The notes beneath the pieces were generated by a model. The model was given only the letters and a program-made list of their open reading frames with translations, made no database searches and was not told the DNA's origin. From Kiloniella litopenaei (lineage in GTDB: Bacteria > Pseudomonadota > Alphaproteobacteria > Kiloniellales > Kiloniellaceae), in the NCBI RefSeq assembly GCF_000982415.1, contig NZ_LANI01000001.1, forward strand, positions 1-64,000: a stretch of DNA of 64,000 nucleotides, written 5' to 3'. Position 1 is the first letter of the stretch. Each line of letters begins with the position of its first letter. Both the position numbers and the translations under genes were made by a program. Of the stretch, positions 16,627-24,886 are shown piece after piece.

Positions 16627-17982
16627 CTAAGCGCTCAGCACGTCATTGATTGCTTCGGCAGCAACCTTTCCGTCCTCTACCGCTGCGACGGTGAGATCTT
16701 CACCACCCGCGATGCAATCCCCCCCGGCCCAGACATTACCCAGGCTGGTGCGGCGATTTTCATCTACCTTGATACGACCACTATCCAGTTCAATTGCTTC
16801 GGCAGATCCGTTCAACGGGGCCGCGACAAAGTTCTGACCAATTGCCTTGAACACCATATCAGCATCCAGGGTCAGGGTTTCCCCCGTGCCCGTCAAAGAA
16901 CCGTTTTTATTTTCGGTATATTCACATTCAATGGCGACAACCTTGCCATTTTCACCGATCAGTTTGTTTGGCTTGATCCAGTGACGGATTGTGACACCGT
17001 TGGTTTGTGCCAGTTCCTGTTCATATTCACTGGCGTTCATCTGCTCCTTGCCGCGGCGGTAAAGAATTGTCACTTCTTCTGCGCCCAGCAACTTGGTCTG
17101 AACTGCGACATCGATCGCGGTCATACCGCCCCCGATGACAACTACTTTACGGCCAACAGCTATTTTCGACAGGTCCTTTGCCTGACGAAGATCGGCAATG
17201 TAGGAAACCGCATCCAATACGCCATCCAGATCTTCACCTTCGGCACGCAAGGCATTAATACCGGCAAGACCCATCCCCAGGAAAACCGCATCAAAATTCT
17301 GTCTAAGATCTGCAAGGGAAATCGTCTCGCCAAGGCGATTGCCATTTTCGATGGTAATACCACCAATAGAAAGCAGGAATTCTACTTCCTTCTGGGCAAA
17401 ATTGTTTACGGACTTATAGGCCGCAATACCGTATTCATTCAGGCCGCCAGCTTTTTCACGGGCATCATAAACAACCACATCATGACCGTGCATCGCCAGA
17501 CGGTGTGCACAGGAAAGTCCGGCTGGCCCGGCACCGACCACAGCAACACGCTTGCCTGTCAAAGCCGCGCGTTTAAAAACCTTATCCCCATCCTCAAGAA
17601 GGTGATCTGTCGCAAAGCGTTGAAGCAGACCGATCTTAACGGGCTTGCCCTCTGCTTCTTCACGCACACACGCTTGCTCACACAGCGTTTCTGTTGGGCA
17701 GACACGGGCACACATGCCACCAAGGATATTCTGTTCAAAAATCGTCTTGGCAGATCCTTTGGGATTATCCGCAGCAATCTGGCGAATGAACATCGGAATA
17801 TCAATTGATGTCGGGCATGCAACGGTACATGGTGCGTCATAACAGAAATAACAACGATCTGCTTCGACAAAGGCCTCGTGCTTACTAAGTGGCGGATGGA
17901 TATCGCTAAAATTCTTGCTATAGTCTTCATCTTCAAGACGGCTAGACTGGATATCGGGTCGACTACCGGCGTTGGTACTCAT
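16627..17982 (-). CDS. preT: NAD-dependent dihydropyrimidine dehydrogenase, electron-input subunit PreT
   Basis: A 451-residue FAD/iron-sulfur flavoprotein homologous to the small subunit of glutamate synthase. The N-terminus carries the cysteine clusters CYFCYDAPCTVACP and GGMCARVCP...CEQAC that hold [4Fe-4S] centres; GAGPAGLSCAHRLA near 155 binds FAD; VIGGGMTAIDVAVQ near 275 binds NAD(H); the GGDCIAGGE segment near 415 completes the FAD site. It takes electrons from NADH and hands them to PreA. GGGAG precedes the ATG. It is first in preT-preA-DMT, and a palindrome resembling a RutR half-site pair lies about 125 bases upstream (18107-18122). Confidence 0.93.
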   Translation of the reverse strand: MSTNAGSRPDIQSSRLEDEDYSKNFSDIHPPLSKHEAFVEADRCYFCYDAPCTVACPTSIDIPMFIRQIAADNPKGSAKTIFEQNILGGMCARVCPTETLCEQACVREEAEGKPVKIGLLQRFATDHLLEDGDKVFKRAALTGKRVAVVGAGPAGLSCAHRLAMHGHDVVVYDAREKAGGLNEYGIAAYKSVNNFAQKEVEFLLSIGGITIENGNRLGETISLADLRQNFDAVFLGMGLAGINALRAEGEDLDGVLDAVSYIADLRQAKDLSKIAVGRKVVVIGGGMTAIDVAVQTKLLGAEEVTILYRRGKEQMNASEYEQELAQTNGVTIRHWIKPNKLIGENGKVVAIECEYTENKNGSLTGTGETLTLDADMVFKAIGQNFVAAPLNGSAEAIELDSGRIKVDENRRTSLGNVWAGGDCIAGGEDLTVAAVEDGKVAAEAINDVLSA

Positions 17983-18285
17983 CCAAAATCTCCCTGACGT
18001 ATATATAATTATTATACTTTTGACGTTAGATCCGCCCTCTTGTGGGGTGGTATCTATCCCTGTTTGGTATAATTCTAAAGTGAAATGGCAAGGCTAGTCA
18101 ATTTTTTTTATCATTTGATAAATTTTTTACATACACACGAGAAGTTTTATTATTATTTTCAATTAAGTAACCACGAAACTTAGAAACAACATTTTGTGCG
18201 TTTATTGATAATAAATTACATTATTCGACGATTAACATTTGTTTGCTATACTTACAGGGCTTGCTGACAGCCTAAGGTAAAATAA
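17983..18285. promoter_or_regulatory. Divergent AT-rich regulatory gap between preT and a solute-binding gene
   Basis: No gene is visible. It contains the 16-bp palindrome at 18107-18122 and, for the plus-strand gene, a good -10 box TATACT at 18247-18252 with no convincing -35 box. The AT-rich composition is typical of a double promoter region. Confidence 0.55.
18107..18122. promoter_or_regulatory. Palindromic candidate operator upstream of preT
   Basis: TTTATCA-TT-TGATAAA is a perfect 16-bp inverted repeat with the same 6-2-6 geometry as the RutR-like operators at 12722 and 12755, differing by two bases per half-site (TTATCA for TGACCA). It could be a weaker or paralogue-specific site for one of the two TetR proteins. 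Confidence 0.45.
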
Positions 18286-19044
18286 ATGTTAGTGACAAAA
18301 AAACGATACCGAACATTATGCGTCTTATCCGTTTTACTTACTCCTTTGCTGTTATTAAAACCAGTAATTGCTAACGAGATAATCAGGTACGGGTTTTCTC
18401 ATTGGCCGCCCTATGGGATGACGGAACAACCTCAGATTTATGGTATCAATTATGATATCGGTCTAGAGCTTGAAAAACGTTTGGGTATCACATTACAGCC
18501 CAGGGTTTGCCCTTTCAAACGGTGCCTGCTGGAATTGGAAAATGGCTCTCTGGATCTGTTTTCCGGGGTGGCAAAAAATGAAGATCGTGAGAAATATTTA
18601 GCCTATTCCACGCCGCCTTATTCCGCAGTATCAGTTGTATTTTATGTCAGAAAGGGCGAAGCAAATATCCTTGCTAACTATAACGATCTTTATAAATTAA
18701 GGGTGGGATACGTATCCAAATCTCATTACTTTGACCCCTTTAATAAAGATACAGCTATTTCCAAAGTTGACGTCGCAAAAGAACAAATGCTGTTGCCCAT
18801 GCTCAGTTCAAACCGAATTGATACCTATGTCGGCACAGACCCAAATGCATCGTATGAAGTCCTATCCAAAGGCTTTAAAGGACGACTGGAAAAAGCAGAC
18901 TACAATCCCGATGTCGAAGTACCGCTTTATTTTGCCATGTCCCGCAAATCTAAACATCTGGCTTTGCTCGATAAAATTGGCCGAGCCATTCAGGACATGC
19001 ACGATGATGGCACCATGAAACGAATACACGATAAGTATCAATAG
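18286..19044 (+). CDS. Orphan periplasmic solute-binding protein (family 3, amino-acid type)
   Basis: A 252-residue PBP-II protein. The first 27-30 residues form a signal peptide (MLVTKKRYRTLCVLSVLLTP... ending at VIA); the mature start RYGFSHWPPYG is the pattern of stand-alone SBP_bac_3 proteins common in marine gammaproteobacteria and alphaproteobacteria. The short CPFKRC motif may form a disulfide. No permease or ATPase gene is adjacent, so it either serves a distant importer or acts as a sensor domain partner. TAAGGT eight bases upstream sets the start. It ends convergent with the AsnC regulator gene, with an ATTAAAGC/GCTTTAAA hairpin between them. Confidence 0.8.
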   Translation: MLVTKKRYRTLCVLSVLLTPLLLLKPVIANEIIRYGFSHWPPYGMTEQPQIYGINYDIGLELEKRLGITLQPRVCPFKRCLLELENGSLDLFSGVAKNEDREKYLAYSTPPYSAVSVVFYVRKGEANILANYNDLYKLRVGYVSKSHYFDPFNKDTAISKVDVAKEQMLLPMLSSNRIDTYVGTDPNASYEVLSKGFKGRLEKADYNPDVEVPLYFAMSRKSKHLALLDKIGRAIQDMHDDGTMKRIHDKYQ

Positions 19045-19090
19045 TCAAAAAGATCAGCAATCTGAAGGTCCGATGACATTAAAGCGTGCT

Positions 19091-19555
19091 TTAAAGGTTA
19101 TCGGCCACAGGATATCCGCGCCAGGGTCTGACCGTTCGCAGGGTAAAGTTAGATTGCATGTGTGCCACGCCCGGCAATCGGGACAAGGCAGATCGGTGAA
19201 TACGTTCATAGTCCGCAACGTTCTTCGCCACGATCCGCATTAGATAATCAGCCTGTCCGGCCATGAAATAACATTCAGAGATTTCAGGCGTTGCCTTCAC
19301 GGCGGTCTCAAACTTGTCAAAAGCCTCTTCACTCTGGGATGTCAGGGTTATTTCCATAAAAATCTCGATGGAATAGCCCAGAGCCTTGGGATCCAGCCTC
19401 GCCACATAGCCTGCGATCTGACCATCAGATTCTAAAATCTTCACACGGCGATGACAGGCCGAAGGGGACAAGCCAACCTGATCCGCCAAGGTTGCGATTG
19501 GTATTCTGCAATCCTTTTGAATAGCTGTAAGAATTTTCGCATCTATCTTGTCCAT
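19091..19555 (-). CDS. Lrp/AsnC-family transcriptional regulator of the D-amino-acid cassette
   Basis: A 154-residue regulator with an N-terminal winged helix-turn-helix (ADQVGLSPSACHRRVKILE, about 22-41) and a C-terminal RAM ligand-binding domain. It is divergent from dgcN and separated from it by 271 bases containing a phased array of CCA-TGG repeats, so it most likely controls the operon in response to an amino acid such as D-glutamate or N-acetylglutamate. In the Pseudoalteromonas DgcN-DgcA system the described regulator is LysR-type, so the partner here is different. Confidence 0.85.
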   Translation of the reverse strand: MDKIDAKILTAIQKDCRIPIATLADQVGLSPSACHRRVKILESDGQIAGYVARLDPKALGYSIEIFMEITLTSQSEEAFDKFETAVKATPEISECYFMAGQADYLMRIVAKNVADYERIHRSALSRLPGVAHMQSNFTLRTVRPWRGYPVADNL

Positions 19556-19673
19556 CGAATATTTTCCTGTATCTTGACTGTATTTTAGAAATTTATTTCA
19601 AAAATAAAATCATAGATACTAAAATTTAGGAAACATTTCGAGGTCAATCTTGTCATAATATTCGCAAAATTGA

Positions 19674-19703
19674 CCAAAACTGGTCCAAACTGGCCCAAAC
19701 TGG
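19674..19703. promoter_or_regulatory. Three helically phased CCAAA(A)CTGG repeats, candidate AsnC operator
   Basis: CCAAAACTGG at 19674, CCAAACTGG at 19685 and CCAAACTGG at 19695 follow each other with an 11- and a 10-base step. Each unit is itself an imperfect CCA...TGG inverted repeat, and the first is extended to GACCA-N4-TGGTC. Regular one-turn spacing suits an oligomerising Lrp/AsnC protein. Confidence 0.55.
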
Positions 19704-19788
19704 TAAGACTATACAAAATAGTTTCCAGAGACGACCTGCCAGAAACCAAACTGACTGTCATCACCCGACAGTACATAAGAACACAACC

Positions 19789-19810
19789 TTGCATCCCAAA
19801 AGAGATGCAA
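19789..19810 (+). promoter_or_regulatory. Leader hairpin before dgcN
   Basis: TTGCATC/GATGCAA (7 bp, 8-base loop) ends four bases before the GGGAG ribosome site of dgcN; a second small stem CTGTC/GACAG lies at 19755-19771. They may modulate translation or only stabilise the 5' end. Confidence 0.35.
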
Positions 19811-19826
19811 TGCGGGAGTAACAAGT

Positions 19827-20825
19827 ATGAGCATTAAAACACCTTATCTTCTTTTCCTCGGCAACGCGGCTGATCCCCTTGCTGCCAAGGTCGCCCAAGG
19901 TATTAAAGACTGGCGTCCGGAAAACTGTGTCGGGCAGCTTCGTCTGGATGGCTGTAACGCAGATCTGGGCTTGACCGACATGACACCCGCCGAAGCCGTT
20001 TCCAAGGGCGCCAAAAGCATGGTTGTCGGTGTTGCCAACCGCGGTGGTGTTATTGATGCAACCTGGGTAAAGGCCCTGATCGAAGCTATGGAAGCGGGCC
20101 TTGATCTGGCCGCAGGTCTTCACAACAAGCTTGCCGATGTTCCCGAACTGGCAGAAGCCGCAAAACGTTTGGGCCGTGAAATCCACGATGTACGCCACCC
20201 ATCCCGCAGCTATCCGGTGGCCGCAGGCACAAAACGTCCGGGCAAACGCTTGCTGGCCGTGGGAACAGATTGCTCTTGCGGAAAAATGTATTCCACCCTT
20301 GCCATTGAAAAAGAACTGCGCGCCCGTGGGGTCAAGGCTGACTTCCGCGCAACAGGCCAAACCGGCATCCTGATTACCGGGGACGGTGTTTCCGTTGATG
20401 CCGTGGCTGCTGATTTTATTTCCGGTTCCATAGAAACCCACGCCCCCGCCAATGATGACGACCACTGGGATATCATCGAAGGTCAGGGATCGTTGTTCCA
20501 TGCCTCTTTCGCTGGCGTAACACTCGGCCTGATCCACGGGTCACAGCCCGATGCTCTGGTCCTTTGTCACGAGCCAACACGCACACACATGCGGGGTCTT
20601 CCAGACTTTGGGCTGCCATCCATCAAGGAATGTATGGAAGCCAATCTTGCAGCGGCTAAACTGACCAACAAGGACGCAAAATTTGTTGGTATCGCAATCA
20701 ACACGTCAAAGCTGAGCGACGAAGAGGCCAAAGCCTATTTGGCAAAAACAGAAGAAGAATTCGGTTTGCCAACGGTTGATCCTGTACGCACAGGCGTTGC
20801 CGCAATCGTGGATAATCTGTCATGA
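19827..20825 (+). CDS. dgcN: DgcN-like D-glutamate N-acetyltransferase (DUF1611)
   Basis: A 332-residue DUF1611 protein. The N-terminal half is a Rossmann-like domain; the C-terminal half is a P-loop domain with the modified loop GTDCSCGKMYST (146-157). DUF1611 proteins of this length next to an enolase-superfamily epimerase were described as DgcN, which acetylates D-glutamate to N-acetyl-D-glutamate. The last bases overlap dgcA by four (ATGA), the arrangement expected for consecutive steps. GGGAG sits eight bases before the ATG. Function is by family and context; no acetyl-CoA site can be pointed out. Confidence 0.82.
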   Translation: MSIKTPYLLFLGNAADPLAAKVAQGIKDWRPENCVGQLRLDGCNADLGLTDMTPAEAVSKGAKSMVVGVANRGGVIDATWVKALIEAMEAGLDLAAGLHNKLADVPELAEAAKRLGREIHDVRHPSRSYPVAAGTKRPGKRLLAVGTDCSCGKMYSTLAIEKELRARGVKADFRATGQTGILITGDGVSVDAVAADFISGSIETHAPANDDDHWDIIEGQGSLFHASFAGVTLGLIHGSQPDALVLCHEPTRTHMRGLPDFGLPSIKECMEANLAAAKLTNKDAKFVGIAINTSKLSDEEAKAYLAKTEEEFGLPTVDPVRTGVAAIVDNLS

Positions 20826-21802
20826 GCCGCAAAGTAACAATCTCTTCTACCCCTTGGCCAATCCGCGGGTCCTTTACCATTTCCCGTGGGTCCAAAACCG
20901 AAGCTGTCGTGCTCAACGTTTATATCGAAGAAGACGGCATCAAGGCACAGGGCGAGTGCGTTCCCTATCCTCGCTATGGTGAGTCCGTAGAATCTGTTAC
21001 TGCACAGATCAATGAAATCCTGCCCACGCTCGAAGCTGGCATGACCCGTACTGAACTGCAAACCGCCATGCCCGCAGGTGCCGGACGCTTTGCCGTTGAT
21101 GCCGCACTTTGGGATCTGGAGGCCAAAAAGGCTGGCAAACGAGCGTGGGAAATCGCTGATATCGCGATGAAACCCGCCACAACGGTTTACACCCTGTCGC
21201 TGTCCGATCCGGAAACCATGGAACAGGATGCCCGTGACAATCAAGACAAGCCGCTTCTAAAGCTCAAGCTGGGCGGCGAAGGTGATCTGGCCCGTGTTGC
21301 AGCGGTGCGCAAAGGCCACCCAACAGCGCGTATCGTGGTTGATGCCAACGAAGCCTGGACCAAAGAGGTATACGACGCCATCGTACCCGAACTGGTCAAG
21401 CTGGGCGTGGAAATGATTGAACAGCCTTTCCCCGCAGGTGATGACGATCTGCTCAGGGAGCTGGATCGTCCGATTACAATTTGCGCTGATGAGTCCTGTC
21501 ACGATCGTGCCTCCCTACCCAAGCTTGTTGGCAAGTACGACATGATCAACATCAAGCTGGATAAAACCGGTGGCTTGACCGAAGCCCTCGCCATGAAACA
21601 GGAAGCTGAAAAGCTCGGCTTTGAAATCATGACGGGCTGTATGCTGGGATCTTCCCTTGCCATGGCCCCGGCCATGGTTGTTGCCCAGGGCAGCAAGGTT
21701 GTGGATCTGGATGCGCCGTTGCTGTTGGCAGAAGATTGTGAACCCGGTCTGGTTTTCACGGGTGTTGAAATTGCCCCGCCTGAAAAAGCACTCTGGGGTT
21801 AA
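20822..21802 (+). CDS. dgcA: DgcA-like N-acetyl-D-glutamate racemase (enolase superfamily)
   Basis: A 326-residue enolase-superfamily protein of the dipeptide-epimerase subgroup. The catalytic set is complete: KLK (K147, K149) on the second strand, metal ligands D174, E200 and D223, and K245 (INIKLDKTGG) opposite. Dipeptide epimerases invert the alpha carbon of L-Ala-D/L-Glu; in the DgcN-DgcA pathway the substrate is N-acetyl-D-glutamate, converted to the L form that can enter arginine metabolism or be deacetylated. The four-base overlap with dgcN favours the second role. The stop codon is followed by a perfect 14-bp palindrome GACCC-TATA-GGGTC. Confidence 0.85.
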   Translation: MSRKVTISSTPWPIRGSFTISRGSKTEAVVLNVYIEEDGIKAQGECVPYPRYGESVESVTAQINEILPTLEAGMTRTELQTAMPAGAGRFAVDAALWDLEAKKAGKRAWEIADIAMKPATTVYTLSLSDPETMEQDARDNQDKPLLKLKLGGEGDLARVAAVRKGHPTARIVVDANEAWTKEVYDAIVPELVKLGVEMIEQPFPAGDDDLLRELDRPITICADESCHDRASLPKLVGKYDMINIKLDKTGGLTEALAMKQEAEKLGFEIMTGCMLGSSLAMAPAMVVAQGSKVVDLDAPLLLAEDCEPGLVFTGVEIAPPEKALWG

Positions 21803-21832
21803 GACCCTATAGGGTCATAAGGAATAAGAGAT

Positions 21833-22681
21833 ATGAGCAGAACAGTTTATGTAAACGGGTCTTACCTGCCCGAAGAAGACGCCAAGGTTTCCGTTTTTGA
21901 TCGCGGATTTCTTTTTGCCGATGGCGTTTACGAGGTTTCCACCGTGTTGGAAGGCCGTTTGATCGACAATCAGGCGCATCTTGTCCGCCTGCAACGCTCG
22001 CTGGATGAGCTGCAGATGACCAGCCCGGTTTCCATGGATGACATCGTGACCATTCAAAACGAGTTGATCAAACAAAACGGCCTGAAAGAAGGCGGGCTTT
22101 ATCTGCAAATCACCCGGGGTGCCGCAGATCGTGACTTTGCTTTCCCGAAAGATGCCACCCCGTCACTGGTTATGTTCACACAGGAAAAGAACCTGCTGAA
22201 CAGCCCCGCTGCGGAACGCGGCCTGTCCGTAATCTCTGTTCCAGATATTCGCTGGCAACGTCGGGATATCAAGACCGTTGGCCTTCTGGCTCCGGCCCTC
22301 GCCAAACAGGCCGCCGTGGTTGCGGGCGCAGACGATGCGTGGATGTACGAAGATGGTTTTGTGACCGAAGGCAGTTCGAACAACGCCTATATCATCAGCA
22401 AGGAAGGCAAGATCATCACCCGCCATCTGGGCAATGAAATCCTGCACGGCATCACCCGCCGCGCTGTGCTTTCCCTTGCCAATGAAGCCGATATGGAAGT
22501 TGAGGAACGTCCCTTTACCCTCGACGAAGTGCGCAATGCTGCCGAGGCTTTTGTGACCTCTGCCACGACCTTTGTGACGCCCGTTGTCTCCTTTGATGGC
22601 GAGAAAATTGGCGATGGCAAACCGGGTGCTTTGACCAAGCGTTTGCGTCAGCTCTATATCGAGCAGGCACTTAACAGCTAA
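21833..22681 (+). CDS. dat: D-amino-acid aminotransferase (class IV, PLP)
   Basis: A 282-residue fold-type IV aminotransferase. Seen: the N-terminal DRGFLFADGVYE motif (about 23-34), the PLP lysine K147 in RRDIKTVGLL, and the cofactor-binding EGSSNNAY loop near 183. D-amino-acid aminotransferase swaps amino groups between D-alanine and D-glutamate. Placed between dgcA and alanine racemase, it would collect D-amino acids into D-glutamate, the substrate of the two upstream genes. Branched-chain transaminase is the main alternative, but those are usually longer and the context is against it. AAGGAATAAGAG before the ATG is the ribosome site. Confidence 0.87.
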   Translation: MSRTVYVNGSYLPEEDAKVSVFDRGFLFADGVYEVSTVLEGRLIDNQAHLVRLQRSLDELQMTSPVSMDDIVTIQNELIKQNGLKEGGLYLQITRGAADRDFAFPKDATPSLVMFTQEKNLLNSPAAERGLSVISVPDIRWQRRDIKTVGLLAPALAKQAAVVAGADDAWMYEDGFVTEGSSNNAYIISKEGKIITRHLGNEILHGITRRAVLSLANEADMEVEERPFTLDEVRNAAEAFVTSATTFVTPVVSFDGEKIGDGKPGALTKRLRQLYIEQALNS

Positions 22682-22709
22682 AAGCACAAAAACAAGTTAA
22701 TAACTTAAT

Positions 22710-22744
22710 TATAGGGGCTGCACTGAAATGTTGCAGCCCCTATA
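22710..22744 (+). terminator. Terminator of the dgcN-dgcA-dat operon
   Basis: A perfect 13-bp stem TATAGGGGCTGCA / TGCAGCCCCTATA with a 9-base loop, 30 bases after the stop codon. The following sequence is C/T-rich rather than a pure T-run. Confidence 0.8.
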
Positions 22745-22853
22745 CTCTTCCCAAGTCACTTTTCCTCTGGGCATAAATAACAACATACAGAAAGCTCTGC
22801 ATGGACCATGAAGATAAGTTAAGTGGGAAGATTATATAAATAGAGCCAGCAGC

Positions 22854-24005
22854 ATGACCAAGCCCCAGTCACACTCGAAGTCCCAGCCCCAAAGCACATC
22901 TGATTTTTCAGGCACCAGCCCCCGGTTAACCGTTGATCTCGGCGCTGTAGTCTCAAACTTCAAAACCCTGCGTGATACAGTAGGTCAGAGTGGCAGCAGC
23001 TGTGCCGGGGTGCTCAAAGCCAATTCCTATGGCATGGGCGCAGAGCGCGTGGCCGAGGCACTTTGGGCAGAAGGCTGTAAAACCTTCTTTGCTGCGCTGG
23101 TCGGTGAAGGCGTAAAACTGCGCGCCCTCTTCCCCGAGGCGACAATCTATGTGCTCTCCCCCTATCTCAGTCTTGATGCAGCCTTATTGAGGGAACATCA
23201 CCTTATCCCCTGCCTCTATGACCTCGAAGGTATTGACCTCTGGATTGCCGCAAACAATACCGCTGCCCCTGCCGCCCTGCACTTTGAAACCGGGATCAAT
23301 CGCCTTGGACTATCAACGCAGGATCTGGAACAACTGCTTGGCAACAGATCACGGCTTAACAGGCTGGATCTCAAGCTGGTCATGAGCCACCTTTCCAGCG
23401 CAGATGAACAGCAGTCTGAGCATAATCAACAACAGTTAGAAGCCTTCAAACGCATCCGCGCCGAATTCCCGAACGCCCCAGCCAGCCTGGCCAACACCGC
23501 CGGAATTTTTCTGGGGCCGGACTATCACTTTGACCTCGTACGTCCCGGCATTGGTCTCTATGGGCATGACCCGCACTATTACGAAAATCGGGGATCACGC
23601 CTGAAACCCGTCGCCACCTTTGCCGCACCATTGGCACAGGTCAAAAACCTCAAGGCAGGTGAAGCCGTGGGCTATGGCGCAACAGAACTGGACCGGGACA
23701 GCACCATTGGCGTGATTCTATGCGGCTATGCAGACGGCGTTATGCGCGCCCTGTTTAAACCGGACAGCAAAGAGGGCCACCAGGTCAGCATCAACGGCCA
23801 CAAAGCGCCAATTCTGGGCCGCGTATCCATGGACATGATCACCATCGATCTAACAGCCGTTCCCAAAGAAGCCCGGGAAATCGGCTCCATGGTCGAAATA
23901 TTCGGCAACCACAGCCCCGTCGAAAACGCCGCCGCCATGGCCGGAACCTCAGCTTATGAATTGTTTACACGCGTGAGTGGTCGGGCGGTTCGGAAGTATG
24001 TTTGA
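22854..24005 (+). CDS. alr: Alanine racemase
   Basis: PLP enzyme of 383 residues interconverting L- and D-alanine (EC 5.1.1.1). PLP lysine K55 lies in AGVLKANSYGMG; further family motifs are HFETGINRLGL, RPGIGLYG, the catalytic tyrosine in VGYGATE, and GRVSMDMITID. The first 22 residues are a Ser/Gln-rich tail and no strong ribosome site precedes the ATG, so translation may start a little later. It lies after the dat terminator, but same-strand and close, and logically supplies or removes D-alanine for the transaminase. It may be a catabolic (DadX-type) rather than the essential cell-wall enzyme; sequence does not decide. Confidence 0.92.
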   Translation: MTKPQSHSKSQPQSTSDFSGTSPRLTVDLGAVVSNFKTLRDTVGQSGSSCAGVLKANSYGMGAERVAEALWAEGCKTFFAALVGEGVKLRALFPEATIYVLSPYLSLDAALLREHHLIPCLYDLEGIDLWIAANNTAAPAALHFETGINRLGLSTQDLEQLLGNRSRLNRLDLKLVMSHLSSADEQQSEHNQQQLEAFKRIRAEFPNAPASLANTAGIFLGPDYHFDLVRPGIGLYGHDPHYYENRGSRLKPVATFAAPLAQVKNLKAGEAVGYGATELDRDSTIGVILCGYADGVMRALFKPDSKEGHQVSINGHKAPILGRVSMDMITIDLTAVPKEAREIGSMVEIFGNHSPVENAAAMAGTSAYELFTRVSGRAVRKYV

Positions 24006-24069
24006 CGTATATTTTATCGCCACTATTCAATCTAAATATCAGAAGGTAACGCAAACAAAGTGAGGCAAT

Positions 24070-24765
24070 ATGAAAATACTTTTATTCGTTTTTCCAATAG
24101 CCCTAACTTTTAGTTCGTCAGTTGGTGCAGAAATTTTTCAGATAAATCAAAGAGAAATAAACATTACAATACCTGAAGGATATTGTTCCATTAATTCAAA
24201 CCAATACCCAGACAAAAATATTTTTGATCAATACAAGCGCGGCACCAAATATCCAGAAAATTCGATATCTTTATTATTAAACTGCGAGGTAATAGAAGCC
24301 TACAGGAAAGATATGGGATCTTTTTGGAAAAAACATTTCACTTCTTTACCAAAAGTTAGGCAATATTTTAAAATTAACCTCCTCCCAAATACAAGGAACA
24401 AAGATCTCAGTGGGCAAGAGCAATTAATTAAAGAAGTAGTTTGCCCTAAATTTGAGACGCAAAAGGCATCAATTGACTATGTTAATTTAGAAAATAAAGA
24501 AAATGAACGCAATTTTCTATCGGCTTTAGAAGTAGGTAATCCATCCTTGATAGGAGTTGTGAAAGTTGACAAAAACACTTGTTATTTAGCCCATATTGAA
24601 AAATTTTTAAATGAAGAGAACACCGTATCTTTCCAATTAAGTATTATATCTCCAAATATTCAAAACAGTTTTGCAGTGATAAACATGTTTTCTACGCCAT
24701 ATACAAATTATGACTCAATTGAAAAAGCCGCAAATACATTACAAGAATTTAACAGATTACAATAA
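24070..24765 (+). CDS. Secreted protein of unknown function, AT-rich
   Basis: A 231-residue protein with a signal peptide (residues 1-20, MKILLFVFPIALTFSSSVGA). The mature part has several cysteines (C30, C53 and others near 122 and 172) and no motif I recognise. Base composition is clearly lower in GC than the flanking alr and glcB genes, which suggests later acquisition. GAGG precedes the ATG by six bases. It is separated by a bidirectional terminator from glcB. Confidence 0.7.
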   Translation: MKILLFVFPIALTFSSSVGAEIFQINQREINITIPEGYCSINSNQYPDKNIFDQYKRGTKYPENSISLLLNCEVIEAYRKDMGSFWKKHFTSLPKVRQYFKINLLPNTRNKDLSGQEQLIKEVVCPKFETQKASIDYVNLENKENERNFLSALEVGNPSLIGVVKVDKNTCYLAHIEKFLNEENTVSFQLSIISPNIQNSFAVINMFSTPYTNYDSIEKAANTLQEFNRLQ

Positions 24766-24826
24766 ACGTTGGTTTTAAAGAACTAGCGATAACGATCCAG
24801 CCCCATACAACCTAGCTATATGAACT

Positions 24827-24862
24827 AAAAATGAGTAAGAGGTAACAATCTCACTCATTTTT
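24827..24862. terminator. Bidirectional terminator between convergent genes
   Basis: AAAAATGAGT / ACTCATTTTT flank an inner GAG/CTC extension and loop. A- and T-runs on the two sides make it work for the plus-strand unknown gene and the minus-strand glcB alike. Confidence 0.8.
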
Positions 24863-24886
24863 ACTTGAACAACATTTAGAAGTATA

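Noticed and set aside
16600-17808. Long (402-codon) plus-strand open frame opposite preT
   Set aside because: It is antisense to preT, whose cysteine clusters and FAD/NAD motifs are unambiguous. The antisense product has no domain pattern.
19761-20537. 258-codon minus-strand open frame opposite dgcN
   Set aside because: Shadow of dgcN; the product shows only reversed codon periodicity of the plus-strand gene.
21803-21816. Perfect 14-bp palindrome GACCC-TATA-GGGTC between dgcA and dat as a separate operator
   Set aside because: It sits in a 30-base intercistronic gap directly after the stop codon with the next ribosome site just behind; an intra-operon hairpin of little consequence is the simpler reading.
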